From Candidatus Methylomirabilota bacterium (GTDB lineage: Bacteria > Methylomirabilota > Methylomirabilia > Methylomirabilales > 2-02-FULL-66-22): DNA of 10,074 bases. The stretch is taken from assembly GCA_016208645.1 (NCBI GenBank), contig JACQXP010000068.1:1-10074 (forward strand), given 5' to 3'. A program made the position numbers and the translations under genes. Below the pieces are notes generated by a model. It worked only from the letters and a program-made list of their open reading frames with translations. It did not search any database and was not told the DNA's origin. This document shows, piece by piece, positions 1 through 7,245 of this stretch (position 1 is its first letter; each line of letters starts with the position of its first letter).

Positions 1-132
1 AAGCGATTTGAGATATTCCTGAAAGAATTCCACAACGTAGCGAGTTTTCTCCTTCCGAGGTGGGCCTAGCCGAAACCGACCTTCGGTATGGTCAGAGAAC
101 TTGTGAAAGAGATCTTGCAAACTGATCGTCAT
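1..132 (-). CDS. Unrecognised protein, N-terminal 44 codons only (runs off left edge)
   Basis: An ATG at 132 opens a frame of 44 codons with no stop before the window edge. The predicted protein starts MTISLQDLFHKF and looks protein-like (mixed charged and aromatic residues, a YVVEFFQEYLKSL helix-like end), but I do not recognise a family. G+C over the first 120 bases is about 47%, far below the genes to the right, so the gene may be of foreign origin. There is no Shine-Dalgarno sequence directly before ATG 132; the nearest GGAGG lies at the stop codon of the upstream trans-sulfuration gene and would better serve a six-codon minicistron whose stop overlaps this ATG. In-frame codons upstream of 132 offer no alternative start before a TAG. 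It could be a real co-transcribed gene or a decayed remnant. Confidence 0.45.
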   Translation of the reverse strand, partial: MTISLQDLFHKFSDHTEGRFRLGPPRKEKTRYVVEFFQEYLKSL

Positions 133-149
133 GCGGAAGTAGCTCTCAT
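129..149 (-). promoter_or_regulatory. Possible six-codon coupling minicistron
   Basis: ATG at 149 follows a GGAGG by 11 bases, the GGAGG itself overlapping the end of the trans-sulfuration gene's stop region. The frame encodes MRATSA and stops at a TGA that overlaps the ATG at 132 in an ATGA arrangement. This is the geometry of termination-reinitiation coupling for the partial gene at 132-1. It could equally be chance, since the frame is so short. Confidence 0.25.
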
Positions 150-164
150 GACACTGCTATCCTC

Positions 165-1283
165 CTAGCCCAAAGCCTGGGCGAGGTCCTCGATCAGGTC
201 GTCTGCGTGTTCGAGCCCGATGGAGAGCCGGAGGAGATCCTCGGGGGTCCGGGTGTCCGGGCCTTCCATCGAGGCGCGATGCTCCATCAGACTTTCCGCG
301 CCACCCAGGCTGGTGGCCCGGGTAAAGATCCGCACCTTGGCGGCCACCCCGAAGGCTCGATCCCGCCCGCCCTTCACCTGGAAGGACAGCATCCCGCCGG
401 GCAGCGCCATCTGCCGGGCCGCGATCTCGTGGCCCGGATGCTCCTTCAGCCCTGGATAGTGGACGGCGGCAACCCCGGGGTGGCCAGCCAGGAACGTCGC
501 AACCGTCAGCGCGCTCTCCGAATGCACCCGCATCCGAAGGGGGAGCGTCGGGACACCCCGGAGGACCAGCCAGCACTCGAACGGGGACGGGACCGCGCCC
601 CCATTGACCTGGACCTTCCTGATCCGTTGGAAGAACTCCCCTTCGGTCCTCGCAATGACAGCGCCCCCCAGGACATCGCTGTGCCCGCCCAGGTACTTCG
701 TCGTGGCATGCATGACCAGGTCGGCGCCAAGTTCAAACGGCCGTTGCAGGATCGGCGTCGCCCAGGTGTTGTCGCAGGCGCAGAGCGCGCCGGCCCGGTG
801 CGCGATCTCCGCGATCCCCGCGATGTCGGTGATCTTGAGGAGAGGATTCGAGGGGGTTTCGACCCAGATCAGCTTCGACGTTGGACGAACCGCCCGCTGG
901 AACTGGATGGGATCGGTCATATCCACGAAACTCGTCTCCAGCCCCCACGGGGCGAAGGTGTCCCGCAGGAGGCGGGCCGTTCCATGGTACGCGTCCCTCG
1001 GGGCGACCACGTGGTCCCCCGGCGCCAGCGCCTGGAAGACGCTCATGGTTGCGGCCGAGCCGGAGGAAAAGGCGGCCGCCGCCGCACCGCCTTCCAGGGC
1101 GCTGAGACACCGCTCCAGCGCTTCCCGATTCGGGTTGCTGGTCCGGGAGTAAATGTAGCCGCGCGGGTAGGTCCCGTCTGCCTCCCGCGCGAACGTGGTG
1201 GACAGGTGAATCGGAGGGGTCACCGCCCCCGTGGCAGGATCAACGCTGTGGCCGGCGTGTACCGCCAGAGTCTCGATTCGCAT
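165..1283 (-). CDS. Trans-sulfuration PLP enzyme (cystathionine gamma-synthase/lyase family)
   Basis: A complete 372-residue member of the Cys/Met metabolism PLP-dependent family, the usual length for cystathionine gamma-synthase, cystathionine gamma-lyase or O-acyl-homoserine sulfhydrylase. Visible landmarks are YSRTSNP at 45-51 (phosphate binding across the dimer), SSGSAAT at 73-79 (phosphate loop), Tyr99 stacking on PLP, Asp171 in CDNTWATP contacting the pyridine nitrogen, and Lys196 in ATTKYLGGHSD forming the Schiff base. The C-terminal SLGGAESLMEHRASM block (326-340) is typical. The frame is open further upstream, but the start at 1283 gives the family N-terminus (MRIETLAVHAG) and has a purine-rich GAGAGGG about eight bases before it. 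It likely acts in cytosolic methionine/cysteine synthesis; substrate specificity cannot be decided from sequence. It lies 76 bases after the FxLYD gene, in the same direction. Confidence 0.93.
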   Translation of the reverse strand: MRIETLAVHAGHSVDPATGAVTPPIHLSTTFAREADGTYPRGYIYSRTSNPNREALERCLSALEGGAAAAAFSSGSAATMSVFQALAPGDHVVAPRDAYHGTARLLRDTFAPWGLETSFVDMTDPIQFQRAVRPTSKLIWVETPSNPLLKITDIAGIAEIAHRAGALCACDNTWATPILQRPFELGADLVMHATTKYLGGHSDVLGGAVIARTEGEFFQRIRKVQVNGGAVPSPFECWLVLRGVPTLPLRMRVHSESALTVATFLAGHPGVAAVHYPGLKEHPGHEIAARQMALPGGMLSFQVKGGRDRAFGVAAKVRIFTRATSLGGAESLMEHRASMEGPDTRTPEDLLRLSIGLEHADDLIEDLAQALG

Positions 1284-1359
1284 CCGTGACCCTCTCTCTA
1301 GCCTCATGTCTGGTTGCCCGCGAGGCATTTCGGCGTCCGGGGACCCGTCAGGCGTCGTC

Positions 1360-1629
1360 CTACCTCCACCCGGCCGCATCCACGGCGAAATCGAACGCCT
1401 CCGCCCGGTCCGCTTCGGCCATCGGGAGAGCCCGGAACGCCCGTTCCTCCCCGGACCGCAGGTCACCCACCGGGATACATTGTTGACCGAGGATGCCGCC
1501 CCGCCGGGTCTGGTAGTAGTTCACCCAGACGCCGACACCCAGCGCCGTGTCGCTGCCGGTGTTCCTGACCTTGCCCACAATCCCTCCCCGGCTGGCCTGA
1601 AAGTCGAGAACCTGTCCCAGCCTCGTCAC
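1360..1629 (-). CDS. Small FxLYD-like beta-domain protein, 89 aa
   Basis: This short protein resembles the FxLYD domain, a beta-sandwich that is usually extracytoplasmic and of unknown function. The pattern is GKVRNTGSDTALGVGVWV at 19-36, an aromatic pair YY at 38-39, and VGDLRSGEERAF at 54-65, matching the domain's N-T-G turn and the L-x-x-G-E-x-x-x-F end. No signal peptide or membrane segment is visible, which is unusual if the domain is exported. Translation begins with GTG at 1629, which overlaps the TGA of the preceding MshEN-like gene (GTGA, four-base overlap), so the two are almost certainly translationally coupled. Function unknown; the family match is by pattern only. Confidence 0.7.
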   Translation of the reverse strand: MTRLGQVLDFQASRGGIVGKVRNTGSDTALGVGVWVNYYQTRRGGILGQQCIPVGDLRSGEERAFRALPMAEADRAEAFDFAVDAAGWR

Positions 1630-1868
1630 TCTCTTGTGCGCTCAAAGAGTTCCTTCAAGACCACATTGACCTCTCGTGGGGTCAACCAACCCTTCTCCAC
1701 GAGGATGTCCCCCAGCAGTCGATGGGGTCGATTGGCGAAATCGTCGTCAACCTGTTCGCCCATGGCTTCGCGGACTTGCTGTATGCTGACGTATCCCAGT
1801 TCCACTGCAAGCATTCCAAACCGAGGCCAGAATTTCTTCGGAAGCGGCTGAGTGGCGTCATTCTCCAT
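1626..1868 (-). CDS. Stand-alone MshEN-like domain protein, 80 aa
   Basis: The protein is little more than two copies of the motif that forms MshEN/type II secretion ATPase N-domains. Copy one runs from Arg16 to Gln39 (RFGMLAVELGYVS, then QVREAM), copy two from about 51 to 74 (LLGDILVEKGWLTPREV). In MshE-type proteins the two motifs bind cyclic di-GMP; here several leucines are replaced, the second motif lacks the final Gln, and the spacer is about 11 residues rather than 5, so binding is uncertain. Two ATGs are possible: 1880 directly abuts GGAGG (no spacing), while 1868 lies 12 bases after it, so 1868 is preferred. No ATPase domain follows. It sits 39 bases after the dehydrogenase gene and overlaps the FxLYD gene by four bases. 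Confidence 0.7.
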   Translation of the reverse strand: MENDATQPLPKKFWPRFGMLAVELGYVSIQQVREAMGEQVDDDFANRPHRLLGDILVEKGWLTPREVNVVLKELFERTRE

Positions 1869-1907
1869 GTGCGATTCCATCCTCCGTCAGATCGGCCGTA
1901 TTCGCGC

Positions 1908-3002
1908 TCAGCATTCCAGGGCAACCCGGATGGGCTGGCCGGTGCGGGCGAAGTCCATGGCCGCGTTGATCTCCTCCAGGGGGAATGTGTGGGAGATGAT
2001 CTTGTCGAAGGGGTAGCGGTCCTTGCACCGGACCAGGAGGTCCAGGGCCCGGGGGATCACCCACTGCTGGTACACCGACACCGCCAGGATCGTCTTGCTG
2101 AAGCGCACGGCGTTGCCCGGATCCACCTGGCCGGCCATGTCCAGGTTGATGTTGCCGATCAAGAGGTACCGGCCCCCGACCCGGGCCATCCGCATCCCCT
2201 CGTCCACGGCGTCCGGGCTGCCGCAGACTTCCACCACGACATCGGCCCCCACGCCACGCGTGAGATCCCTGACCATCTCCAGCCGCTGGGCCTGGGGCAT
2301 CCTCTCCACGTTGATCGTCACGTCGGCGCCGAAGGCCTTGGCCATCTCCAGCCGGTGTTCCCGCTTATCCAGGCTGATGACCCGCGCCGCGCCCATCTCT
2401 TTGGCCACCGCGATCCCATACAGGCCGAGGCCCCCGGCCCCCTGGATGACCAGCGTATCCCCCAACATGATGCCGACCCTGTGAATACTGTAGACCATCT
2501 GGGCCAGCGCACAGTTGACGGGGGACACGACATGATTCGGCAAGTCCTGCGGGACCTTGAATGTCCAGTGTCCCGGATGCAGGTAATAGTACTCCGCAAA
2601 GGCGCCGTTGAAGTGGGGTGGCGTGTCCGCCGGGACGCCCAGCCATCGCCTGTAGCGATTGGGACAGCCGGGGACGCCGGTAAAGCAGGCCCAGCACTGG
2701 CCGCAAGGGCTGTAGTAGGAGTACACCAGCCGATCCCCCTCCGCGAGCGGCTGTCCGAGGGAGTCGGTCTTGACCTCCCTCCCGAGCTTCTGGATCGTTC
2801 CCATCATCTCGTGCCCCAGGATCTGGGCGATGCCGCCCTTCAGACGGGGCCCGCGCCCCTCCACGAAGTGGATGTCGGACCCGCAGATGTTGGCCAGGCT
2901 GAGGTTGACCAGGATTCCATCCGGCTTCACGTCCGGCACGGGGTACTCGCGGATCTCCAGCGGCCTGCCGGCCTCCCACCAGATCGCGGCCTTGCCTGTC
3001 AT
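1908..3002 (-). CDS. Zinc-dependent medium-chain alcohol/polyol/threonine-type dehydrogenase
   Basis: A complete 364-residue MDR-superfamily dehydrogenase. The catalytic zinc ligands are Cys40 (NICGSD), His64-Glu65 (GHEMMG) and probably Cys164. The structural zinc site is the four-cysteine lobe Cys100, Cys103, Cys106 and Cys113. The Rossmann fold shows GAGGLG at 188-193, and Asp212 at the end of the second strand (SLDKREHR) suggests NAD rather than NADP. The family oxidises alcohols, polyols or threonine; the true substrate cannot be read from sequence. The start at 3002 is well supported by GGGAGG six bases upstream. It follows the MBL hydrolase gene after a 181-base gap holding a large inverted repeat, and leads into the MshEN/FxLYD pair with only a short gap, so those probably share its transcript. 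Confidence 0.93.
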   Translation of the reverse strand: MTGKAAIWWEAGRPLEIREYPVPDVKPDGILVNLSLANICGSDIHFVEGRGPRLKGGIAQILGHEMMGTIQKLGREVKTDSLGQPLAEGDRLVYSYYSPCGQCWACFTGVPGCPNRYRRWLGVPADTPPHFNGAFAEYYYLHPGHWTFKVPQDLPNHVVSPVNCALAQMVYSIHRVGIMLGDTLVIQGAGGLGLYGIAVAKEMGAARVISLDKREHRLEMAKAFGADVTINVERMPQAQRLEMVRDLTRGVGADVVVEVCGSPDAVDEGMRMARVGGRYLLIGNINLDMAGQVDPGNAVRFSKTILAVSVYQQWVIPRALDLLVRCKDRYPFDKIISHTFPLEEINAAMDFARTGQPIRVALEC

Positions 3003-3090
3003 GCGTCGCCTCCCTTGGATTGAGTGGATCCGCCCTCACCCGGCACTCCCCTGCCACCTTCGCGGAGAACGGACCAAGGCCAATTGAAAA

Positions 3091-3169
3091 CGGACAACCG
3101 ACAACCGACGACCGGTCAATGCGCCGGTGCCCGTCGTTGGGTTGACCGGTTGTCAGTTGTCGGTTTCCT
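3091..3169. repeat. Inverted repeat made of period-7 units (GACAACC type)
   Basis: Left arm 3096-3119 and right arm 3142-3165 are 24 bases each and match as an inverted repeat at 22 positions, with a 22-base loop. Each arm is itself built of degenerate heptamers: CGGACAA, CCGACAA, CCGACGA, CCGGTCA on the left, and TTGACCG, GTTGTCA, GTTGTCG, GTTTCCT on the right. In RNA it could form a long stem 19 bases after the stop of the MBL gene. No U-run follows on the minus strand, so it is not a classical terminator; it might stabilise or process the transcript. The rest of this gap, 3003-3090, shows only the dehydrogenase's ribosome binding site. Confidence 0.75.
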
Positions 3170-3183
3170 ATTTGAAATTCCCG

Positions 3184-3843
3184 TTACGGTTCCGGCTGCA
3201 GAATCTCGACCCGGCACTGCACCGCCTTGCGGAAGGCCTCGGCGTCGGCCGCCGAGCCCACGATGGCCCCGTAGTGCATGGGGATGGCCAGCGTGGGCTG
3301 GATGGCATTGCAGGCCGTGGCCGCCTCCTGGGCGGTCATCACGTACGTCCCGCTGACCGGCAGCAGGGCGACATCCACGCCCTTCGCCTTGGCCATCTCC
3401 GGGATCTCGTCGGTGTCCCCCGCGTGGTAGATCCGCACCCCGCCGGTGTGCAGGATGAAACCCACCTTCCCGTCCGCCTTCGGATGAAAGGGGTTGCCGG
3501 GCGCACGGAACTTGTTCACGTTGTAGGCCGGCAGGACCTCGACCTGCACCCCGTCAACGTCCAGGCGATCCCCCGGTGCGACGACCCGGACGGCCTTGGG
3601 CTTGAGGTCCTTCACCGCCTTCTCGCAGGCGGCGATGGTCACCACGGTGGTCCGCGGCGTCACGACCTTCTTGAGGTCGTCCACGCTGAGGTGATCGAAG
3701 TGCTCGTGCGTCACGAAGACGAGGTCGGCCGGCTCCGCCTTCGGCCCCAGCTTGTACGGGTCCACGTAGATGACCCGATCCGTCTTGAGCTTGAATCCAT
3801 CGTGGCCGAGCCAGGTGATCTGGATCCCTTCATGCTGCAACAT
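3184..3843 (-). CDS. MBL-fold metal-dependent hydrolase (UlaG/UPF0173-like)
   Basis: A complete 219-residue single-domain metallo-beta-lactamase-fold protein. The metal-binding signature THEHFDH gives His46, His48, Asp50 and His51; further likely ligands are His120 in the NPFHPK loop, Asp143 in HAGDTDE and His190 in PMHYG. The N-terminal ITWLGHDGFKL is the usual opening strand of the UPF0173/UlaG-like group, whose substrates are mostly unknown. No signal peptide, so it should be cytosolic. The start at 3843 has GGGAGG six bases upstream. It begins 67 bases after glnE, with an octamer repeat array between them. No specific link to nitrogen metabolism is evident. Confidence 0.9.
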   Translation of the reverse strand: MLQHEGIQITWLGHDGFKLKTDRVIYVDPYKLGPKAEPADLVFVTHEHFDHLSVDDLKKVVTPRTTVVTIAACEKAVKDLKPKAVRVVAPGDRLDVDGVQVEVLPAYNVNKFRAPGNPFHPKADGKVGFILHTGGVRIYHAGDTDEIPEMAKAKGVDVALLPVSGTYVMTAQEAATACNAIQPTLAIPMHYGAIVGSAADAEAFRKAVQCRVEILQPEP

Positions 3844-3869
3844 GGCTCACCTCCCGTTGTGATCCGGCG

Positions 3870-3933
3870 AGGAGGCTTGAAGGTTTCCGGCCTCCCTGCA
3901 TCCCAGCCTTCTAGCCTCCCGGCCGCCCAACCT
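3870..3933 (-). repeat. Period-8 degenerate array covering the end of glnE (AGGCTGGG type)
   Basis: Read on the minus strand, 64 bases divide into eight octamers. The first six are AGGTTGGG, CGGCCGGG, AGGCTAGA, AGGCTGGG, ATGCAGGG and AGGCCGGA, a consensus near AGGCYGGG; the last two are inverted in style (AACCTTCA, AGCCTCCT). The glnE stop codon (TAG, 3913-3911) falls inside the third unit, so the last few GlnE residues are repeat-encoded. Confidence 0.65.
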
Positions 3934-6900
3934 CGTTCAATCCGAAGACCCTATTGTATATTGCCCGCACCCGTCCGGTATGCGCCGCGTAATCTTTCTG
4001 GAAGCGTTCCCGGGCCGAGTCATCTCCCTGCGGATGGTACCCCATCCGCTTGGCCAGCTTCTCCAGCTTGGCCGGCGCGGCCGGCAGCGTGTTGACGCCC
4101 AGGTCGGCCACGATCCGCAGGCGGTTCTCCACCCGCCGGAGGAACCGATACGACTCCTCCAGGACGGCCGCGTCCTCGGGAGGGAGCAACCCCTCGGTGG
4201 CGAGGCCCCGCAGGGCCTCCAGGGTGCCCGGGGTGCGGAGATCGGGACGGCTCCGCCCGTGGCGAAGCTGAAGGTACTGCGCCAGGAACTCGATGTCCAC
4301 GATGCCGCCGCTGCCCAGCTTGACGTGGGCCCCCTTGCCTCCGCCGCCGCCTCGCTCCGTCTCCATCCGGTGGCGCATGGCCTGGATGCGTTCCGCGAGA
4401 TCCGCCTGCTCCGGCGATTCGTAGACGAACCGGTGCGTCTGGGCGAGGAACGCCCCGCCGAGGGCGGGGTCGCCGGCCACGGGGCGGGCCTTGATGTACG
4501 CCTGTCGCTCCCACAGCTCGGCCATCCGGATGAAGTGGGTCTCGAAGGCGGCCAGCGGCTGAGCCAACTCGCCCTTCTGCCCCCCCGGACGCAGCCGCGT
4601 GTCCACCCGGTAGACCGCGCCTTCCTGGGTGATGGAGGTGAGGATCTTGGTGATGCGGTCGGCGAGCTTGCTGAAATATTCGGTGTGGCTGATGCGTTCG
4701 GGGCCCGTCGTCGTGCCCTCCCCTCGGTACACGAAGACGAGGTCCAGGTCCGAGGCGTACGACAGCTCCTTTCCGCCCAGCTTCCCCAGGGCCACGATGG
4801 CGAAGCCCGGTGGGTCCGCCGTCCCGAAGCGGTCCGTGAGATCCCGCTCCGCCATCTGCAAGGCGGCCTCCAGGCACGCCTCCGCCAGATGGGTGAGGAC
4901 CCGGTGGGTCTCCGTCACGTCCGCCTGGTCCAGGATATCCTGCAGGCCGATCCGGAGTTCCTCCGCCTTCTTCACCCGGCGGAGGGCGTCCAGCCGCGCG
5001 CCGCTCGTCTCCGCCCCGGCCAGCGCCCGCTGGAGATCGGCGGCCACCCGCTCCCGGCCGTGGCGGGCCGCCGGCTCCGGCGTGAGGAGCGCGTCCAGCA
5101 ACTCGGGGTGGTGCAGCAAGGTGGCCGACAGGAACTCACTGGTGCCGAAGAGCCGGACCAGAAGGCTCAGGAGCCCCTGCGTGTCCGCCAGCAGGGTGAG
5201 GAATGTCGTCCGCGCCGCCACCGTGGTGATGAACCGCTCGAAGGTGGTCAGGGCCAGGTCCGGATCCGGGACCCCCTCCAGGGCAGCCACCAGCGCCGGG
5301 GCGAGCCGGGCCAGGGCCCGCCGCGACTGCGGGGGAGCGTGGGCGAAGGGCTGGCCCTCGCGGATCGCCAGGAAGTTGCGGAGCGCCCGGTCCAGGTCCT
5401 CGAACCCCACGGAGGCCAGCCGGTTCCGGAGCTGCTCGGCGGGGAGATCGGCGTTGAAGAACAGGGCCAGCGGGTCGGCCGCCTCCTCGGCCGGCTCTTC
5501 CCCGCGCGGCAGGATCCCCTGGAGGAAGGCGTCGTACAGCGCGCGCACCGCGCTCGTATGCCGCTCGTACTCCGTGAGCAGGCTCGCCGCGGGATCGGGG
5601 TGCTCTGGGAGCTGGTAGCCCATGCGCCGGGCCAGGGTCGCCAGCTCGCGCGGCGCCTCGGGCAGCGTATGCGTCTGGCGGTCGTGCAGGATTTGCAGCC
5701 GGTGCTCCAGCTTCCGCAGGAAGAGGTAGGCGCGGACCAGGACCTCGTAGTCCGCGTCGGCCAGCAGGGTGAGCCCCGCCAGCCGGTGCAGGGCGCGGAG
5801 GGTGTTCGCCTCGCGCACCCAGGGGTTCTTGCCCCCCTGGAGGAGCTGAAACCCCTGCACCAGGAACTCGATCTCCCGGATCCCGCCGTAGCCCAACTTC
5901 ACGTTCCGCCGGGCACGCCGGTCCTCGCGAACCGCGAGGTTGATCCGCTCCTTCATGGCGCGGATCTCCTCCAGCGCGGCGAAGTCCAGGTACTGCCGGT
6001 AGACGAAGGGCACAACCAGGCGCTGGAACGCCTCGCCGAGGGCGGGGTCGCCCGCCACCGGGCGCGTCTTGATCAGGGCCTGCCGCTCCCAGGTCTGGCC
6101 CCAGGACTCGTAGTAGACCTCGCAGGCGCGCAGGGAGCACGCGATCCCTCCCGAGCGGCCCTCGGGACGGAGGCGCAGGTCCACCCGATACAGATGTCCC
6201 TCGGGCGAGGTTTCGCCCACCCCCTTGACCAGCATCTCGCCCAGCTTCCGGAAGAACTCCTGGTTGCCGATGCGGCCCAGCGGACCCCCTCCCGCGCCGG
6301 GAATGCCGGGGGTCTCCCCCTCCCCTTCGTAGACGAAGACGAGGTCAATGTCGGAACTGAAATTCAACTCCCGCCCCCCCAGCTTTCCCAGGCCGAGGAT
6401 CACGAAGGGGCACTCGCGGGTGCGTCCCGAGTCGTCGGCAAGCTGGGGCAGGCCGTGCCGCCCGCTGAGGTCCGCCCGGCACACCGCGTAGGCGGTCTCC
6501 AGGACCACGTCGGCCAGGTTGGAGAGTTCCTCCGTGATCCCCGCCAGGGTCTGCCGGCCCAGGAGGTCCTGCAGCCCGATCCGGAGGATCTCCTGGACCT
6601 TGAACCGGCGCAGGGCGCTCCACTTCCGCTCCAGCGTGGGCGCCGCAGCTACCACCTGCCGGGCCTCCTCGGCCAGCTCCTCCTTGCGCTTTGGCCGGCG
6701 GATGATCCCCGGCTCCAGCAGCCACTCGAAGAGCTGCGGGTGGCGGACCAGGATGTCGCTGAGAAACTGCGAACTCCCGAAGATGGTGAGGAGGAGATGC
6801 AGGATGCGCGGGTTGTCGCGCAGGAGTCCCAGCAGGAACCGCCGATCCAGGACCGCCTGGTTGAACCGCTCCAGGTTGTTCAGCGCCAGGTCCGGGTCCG

Positions 6901-7063
6901 GCACGCGCTTGAGGCCCGTGAGCAGCGAGGGCAGCACCGCCTCCAGCTGGGACCGGGCCGCCGCGTCCGGCGCCAACAACTCGATGTTTTTCGCCGCCTG
7001 CTCCGGATGCTGGCACCCGGCCGCGGCGAGCTTTTGAGTAAGCTGCACCGTCTGGTTATCCAT
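3911..7063 (-). CDS. glnE: Bifunctional glutamine synthetase adenylyltransferase/deadenylase GlnE
   Basis: GlnE attaches AMP to the regulatory tyrosine of glutamine synthetase and also removes it, under control of PII and glutamine. The 1050 residues show the expected tandem duplication: DPDLALNNLERF near 57-67 and DPDLALTTFERF near 600-611 open the halves; nucleotidyltransferase motifs are GKLGGRELNFSSDIDLVF (226-243, removase half, Asp238 and Asp240) and GKLGGKELSYASDLDLVF (760-777, transferase half, Asp772 and Asp774). Each half also has a VKLGxGGIxxIEF block (388-400 and 915-926). It is somewhat longer than the 946-residue E. coli protein. The start at 7063 gives a plausible N-terminus, but no Shine-Dalgarno sequence precedes it (a pyrimidine-rich leader instead). 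It lies downstream of the glnA terminator, so it probably needs its own promoter or readthrough. Confidence 0.96.
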   Translation of the reverse strand: MDNQTVQLTQKLAAAGCQHPEQAAKNIELLAPDAAARSQLEAVLPSLLTGLKRVPDPDLALNNLERFNQAVLDRRFLLGLLRDNPRILHLLLTIFGSSQFLSDILVRHPQLFEWLLEPGIIRRPKRKEELAEEARQVVAAAPTLERKWSALRRFKVQEILRIGLQDLLGRQTLAGITEELSNLADVVLETAYAVCRADLSGRHGLPQLADDSGRTRECPFVILGLGKLGGRELNFSSDIDLVFVYEGEGETPGIPGAGGGPLGRIGNQEFFRKLGEMLVKGVGETSPEGHLYRVDLRLRPEGRSGGIACSLRACEVYYESWGQTWERQALIKTRPVAGDPALGEAFQRLVVPFVYRQYLDFAALEEIRAMKERINLAVREDRRARRNVKLGYGGIREIEFLVQGFQLLQGGKNPWVREANTLRALHRLAGLTLLADADYEVLVRAYLFLRKLEHRLQILHDRQTHTLPEAPRELATLARRMGYQLPEHPDPAASLLTEYERHTSAVRALYDAFLQGILPRGEEPAEEAADPLALFFNADLPAEQLRNRLASVGFEDLDRALRNFLAIREGQPFAHAPPQSRRALARLAPALVAALEGVPDPDLALTTFERFITTVAARTTFLTLLADTQGLLSLLVRLFGTSEFLSATLLHHPELLDALLTPEPAARHGRERVAADLQRALAGAETSGARLDALRRVKKAEELRIGLQDILDQADVTETHRVLTHLAEACLEAALQMAERDLTDRFGTADPPGFAIVALGKLGGKELSYASDLDLVFVYRGEGTTTGPERISHTEYFSKLADRITKILTSITQEGAVYRVDTRLRPGGQKGELAQPLAAFETHFIRMAELWERQAYIKARPVAGDPALGGAFLAQTHRFVYESPEQADLAERIQAMRHRMETERGGGGGKGAHVKLGSGGIVDIEFLAQYLQLRHGRSRPDLRTPGTLEALRGLATEGLLPPEDAAVLEESYRFLRRVENRLRIVADLGVNTLPAAPAKLEKLAKRMGYHPQGDDSARERFQKDYAAHTGRVRAIYNRVFGLNEVGRPGG

Positions 7064-7245
7064 AGGCAGAGAGGAGCGGGACGCAAACGGCCCGCCAGAA
7101 CCTGCGGGTCATGCATACCACGGAACCTCGCATCGTCGCAAGCGCTCCGGGCTGGGGGCTGGGTGTTGGGGGTTGGGGATTAGGGGATGGGGGTCGGGTG
7201 TCGGGGAAAACGAGAGGCGGGATGGGACCGGACGACCGGCCACGA
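7064..7245 (-). promoter_or_regulatory. glnE leader / post-terminator gap, weak promoter candidate
   Basis: Because an intrinsic terminator precedes it, this stretch should hold the glnE promoter. The best candidate I see is TTGCGA, 18 bases, TATGCA on the minus strand, ending near 7112, roughly 50 bases before the glnE ATG; the -10 match is poor. The middle is occupied by a heptamer array. The extended glnA reading frame crosses this gap as far as 7109, but its translation here (Pro/Ser-rich from repeats) does not look like protein. Confidence 0.2.

Noticed and set aside
1284..1466. 61-residue N-terminal extension of the trans-sulfuration enzyme
   Set aside because: The extension overlaps the end of the FxLYD gene, is Arg/Gly-rich and not conserved in style; the family N-terminus begins exactly at 1283.
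1722..3023. A 433-codon plus-strand open frame opposite the dehydrogenase
   Set aside because: Antisense shadow: His/Pro/Asp-rich translation without recognisable motifs, against a fully motif-bearing dehydrogenase on the minus strand.
3980..7183. A 1067-codon open frame on the plus strand opposite glnE
   Set aside because: It is an antisense shadow produced by the GC-rich codon bias of glnE; its translation is repetitive Arg/Gly/Leu/Gln-rich with no domain, while the minus-strand protein has clear GlnE motifs.
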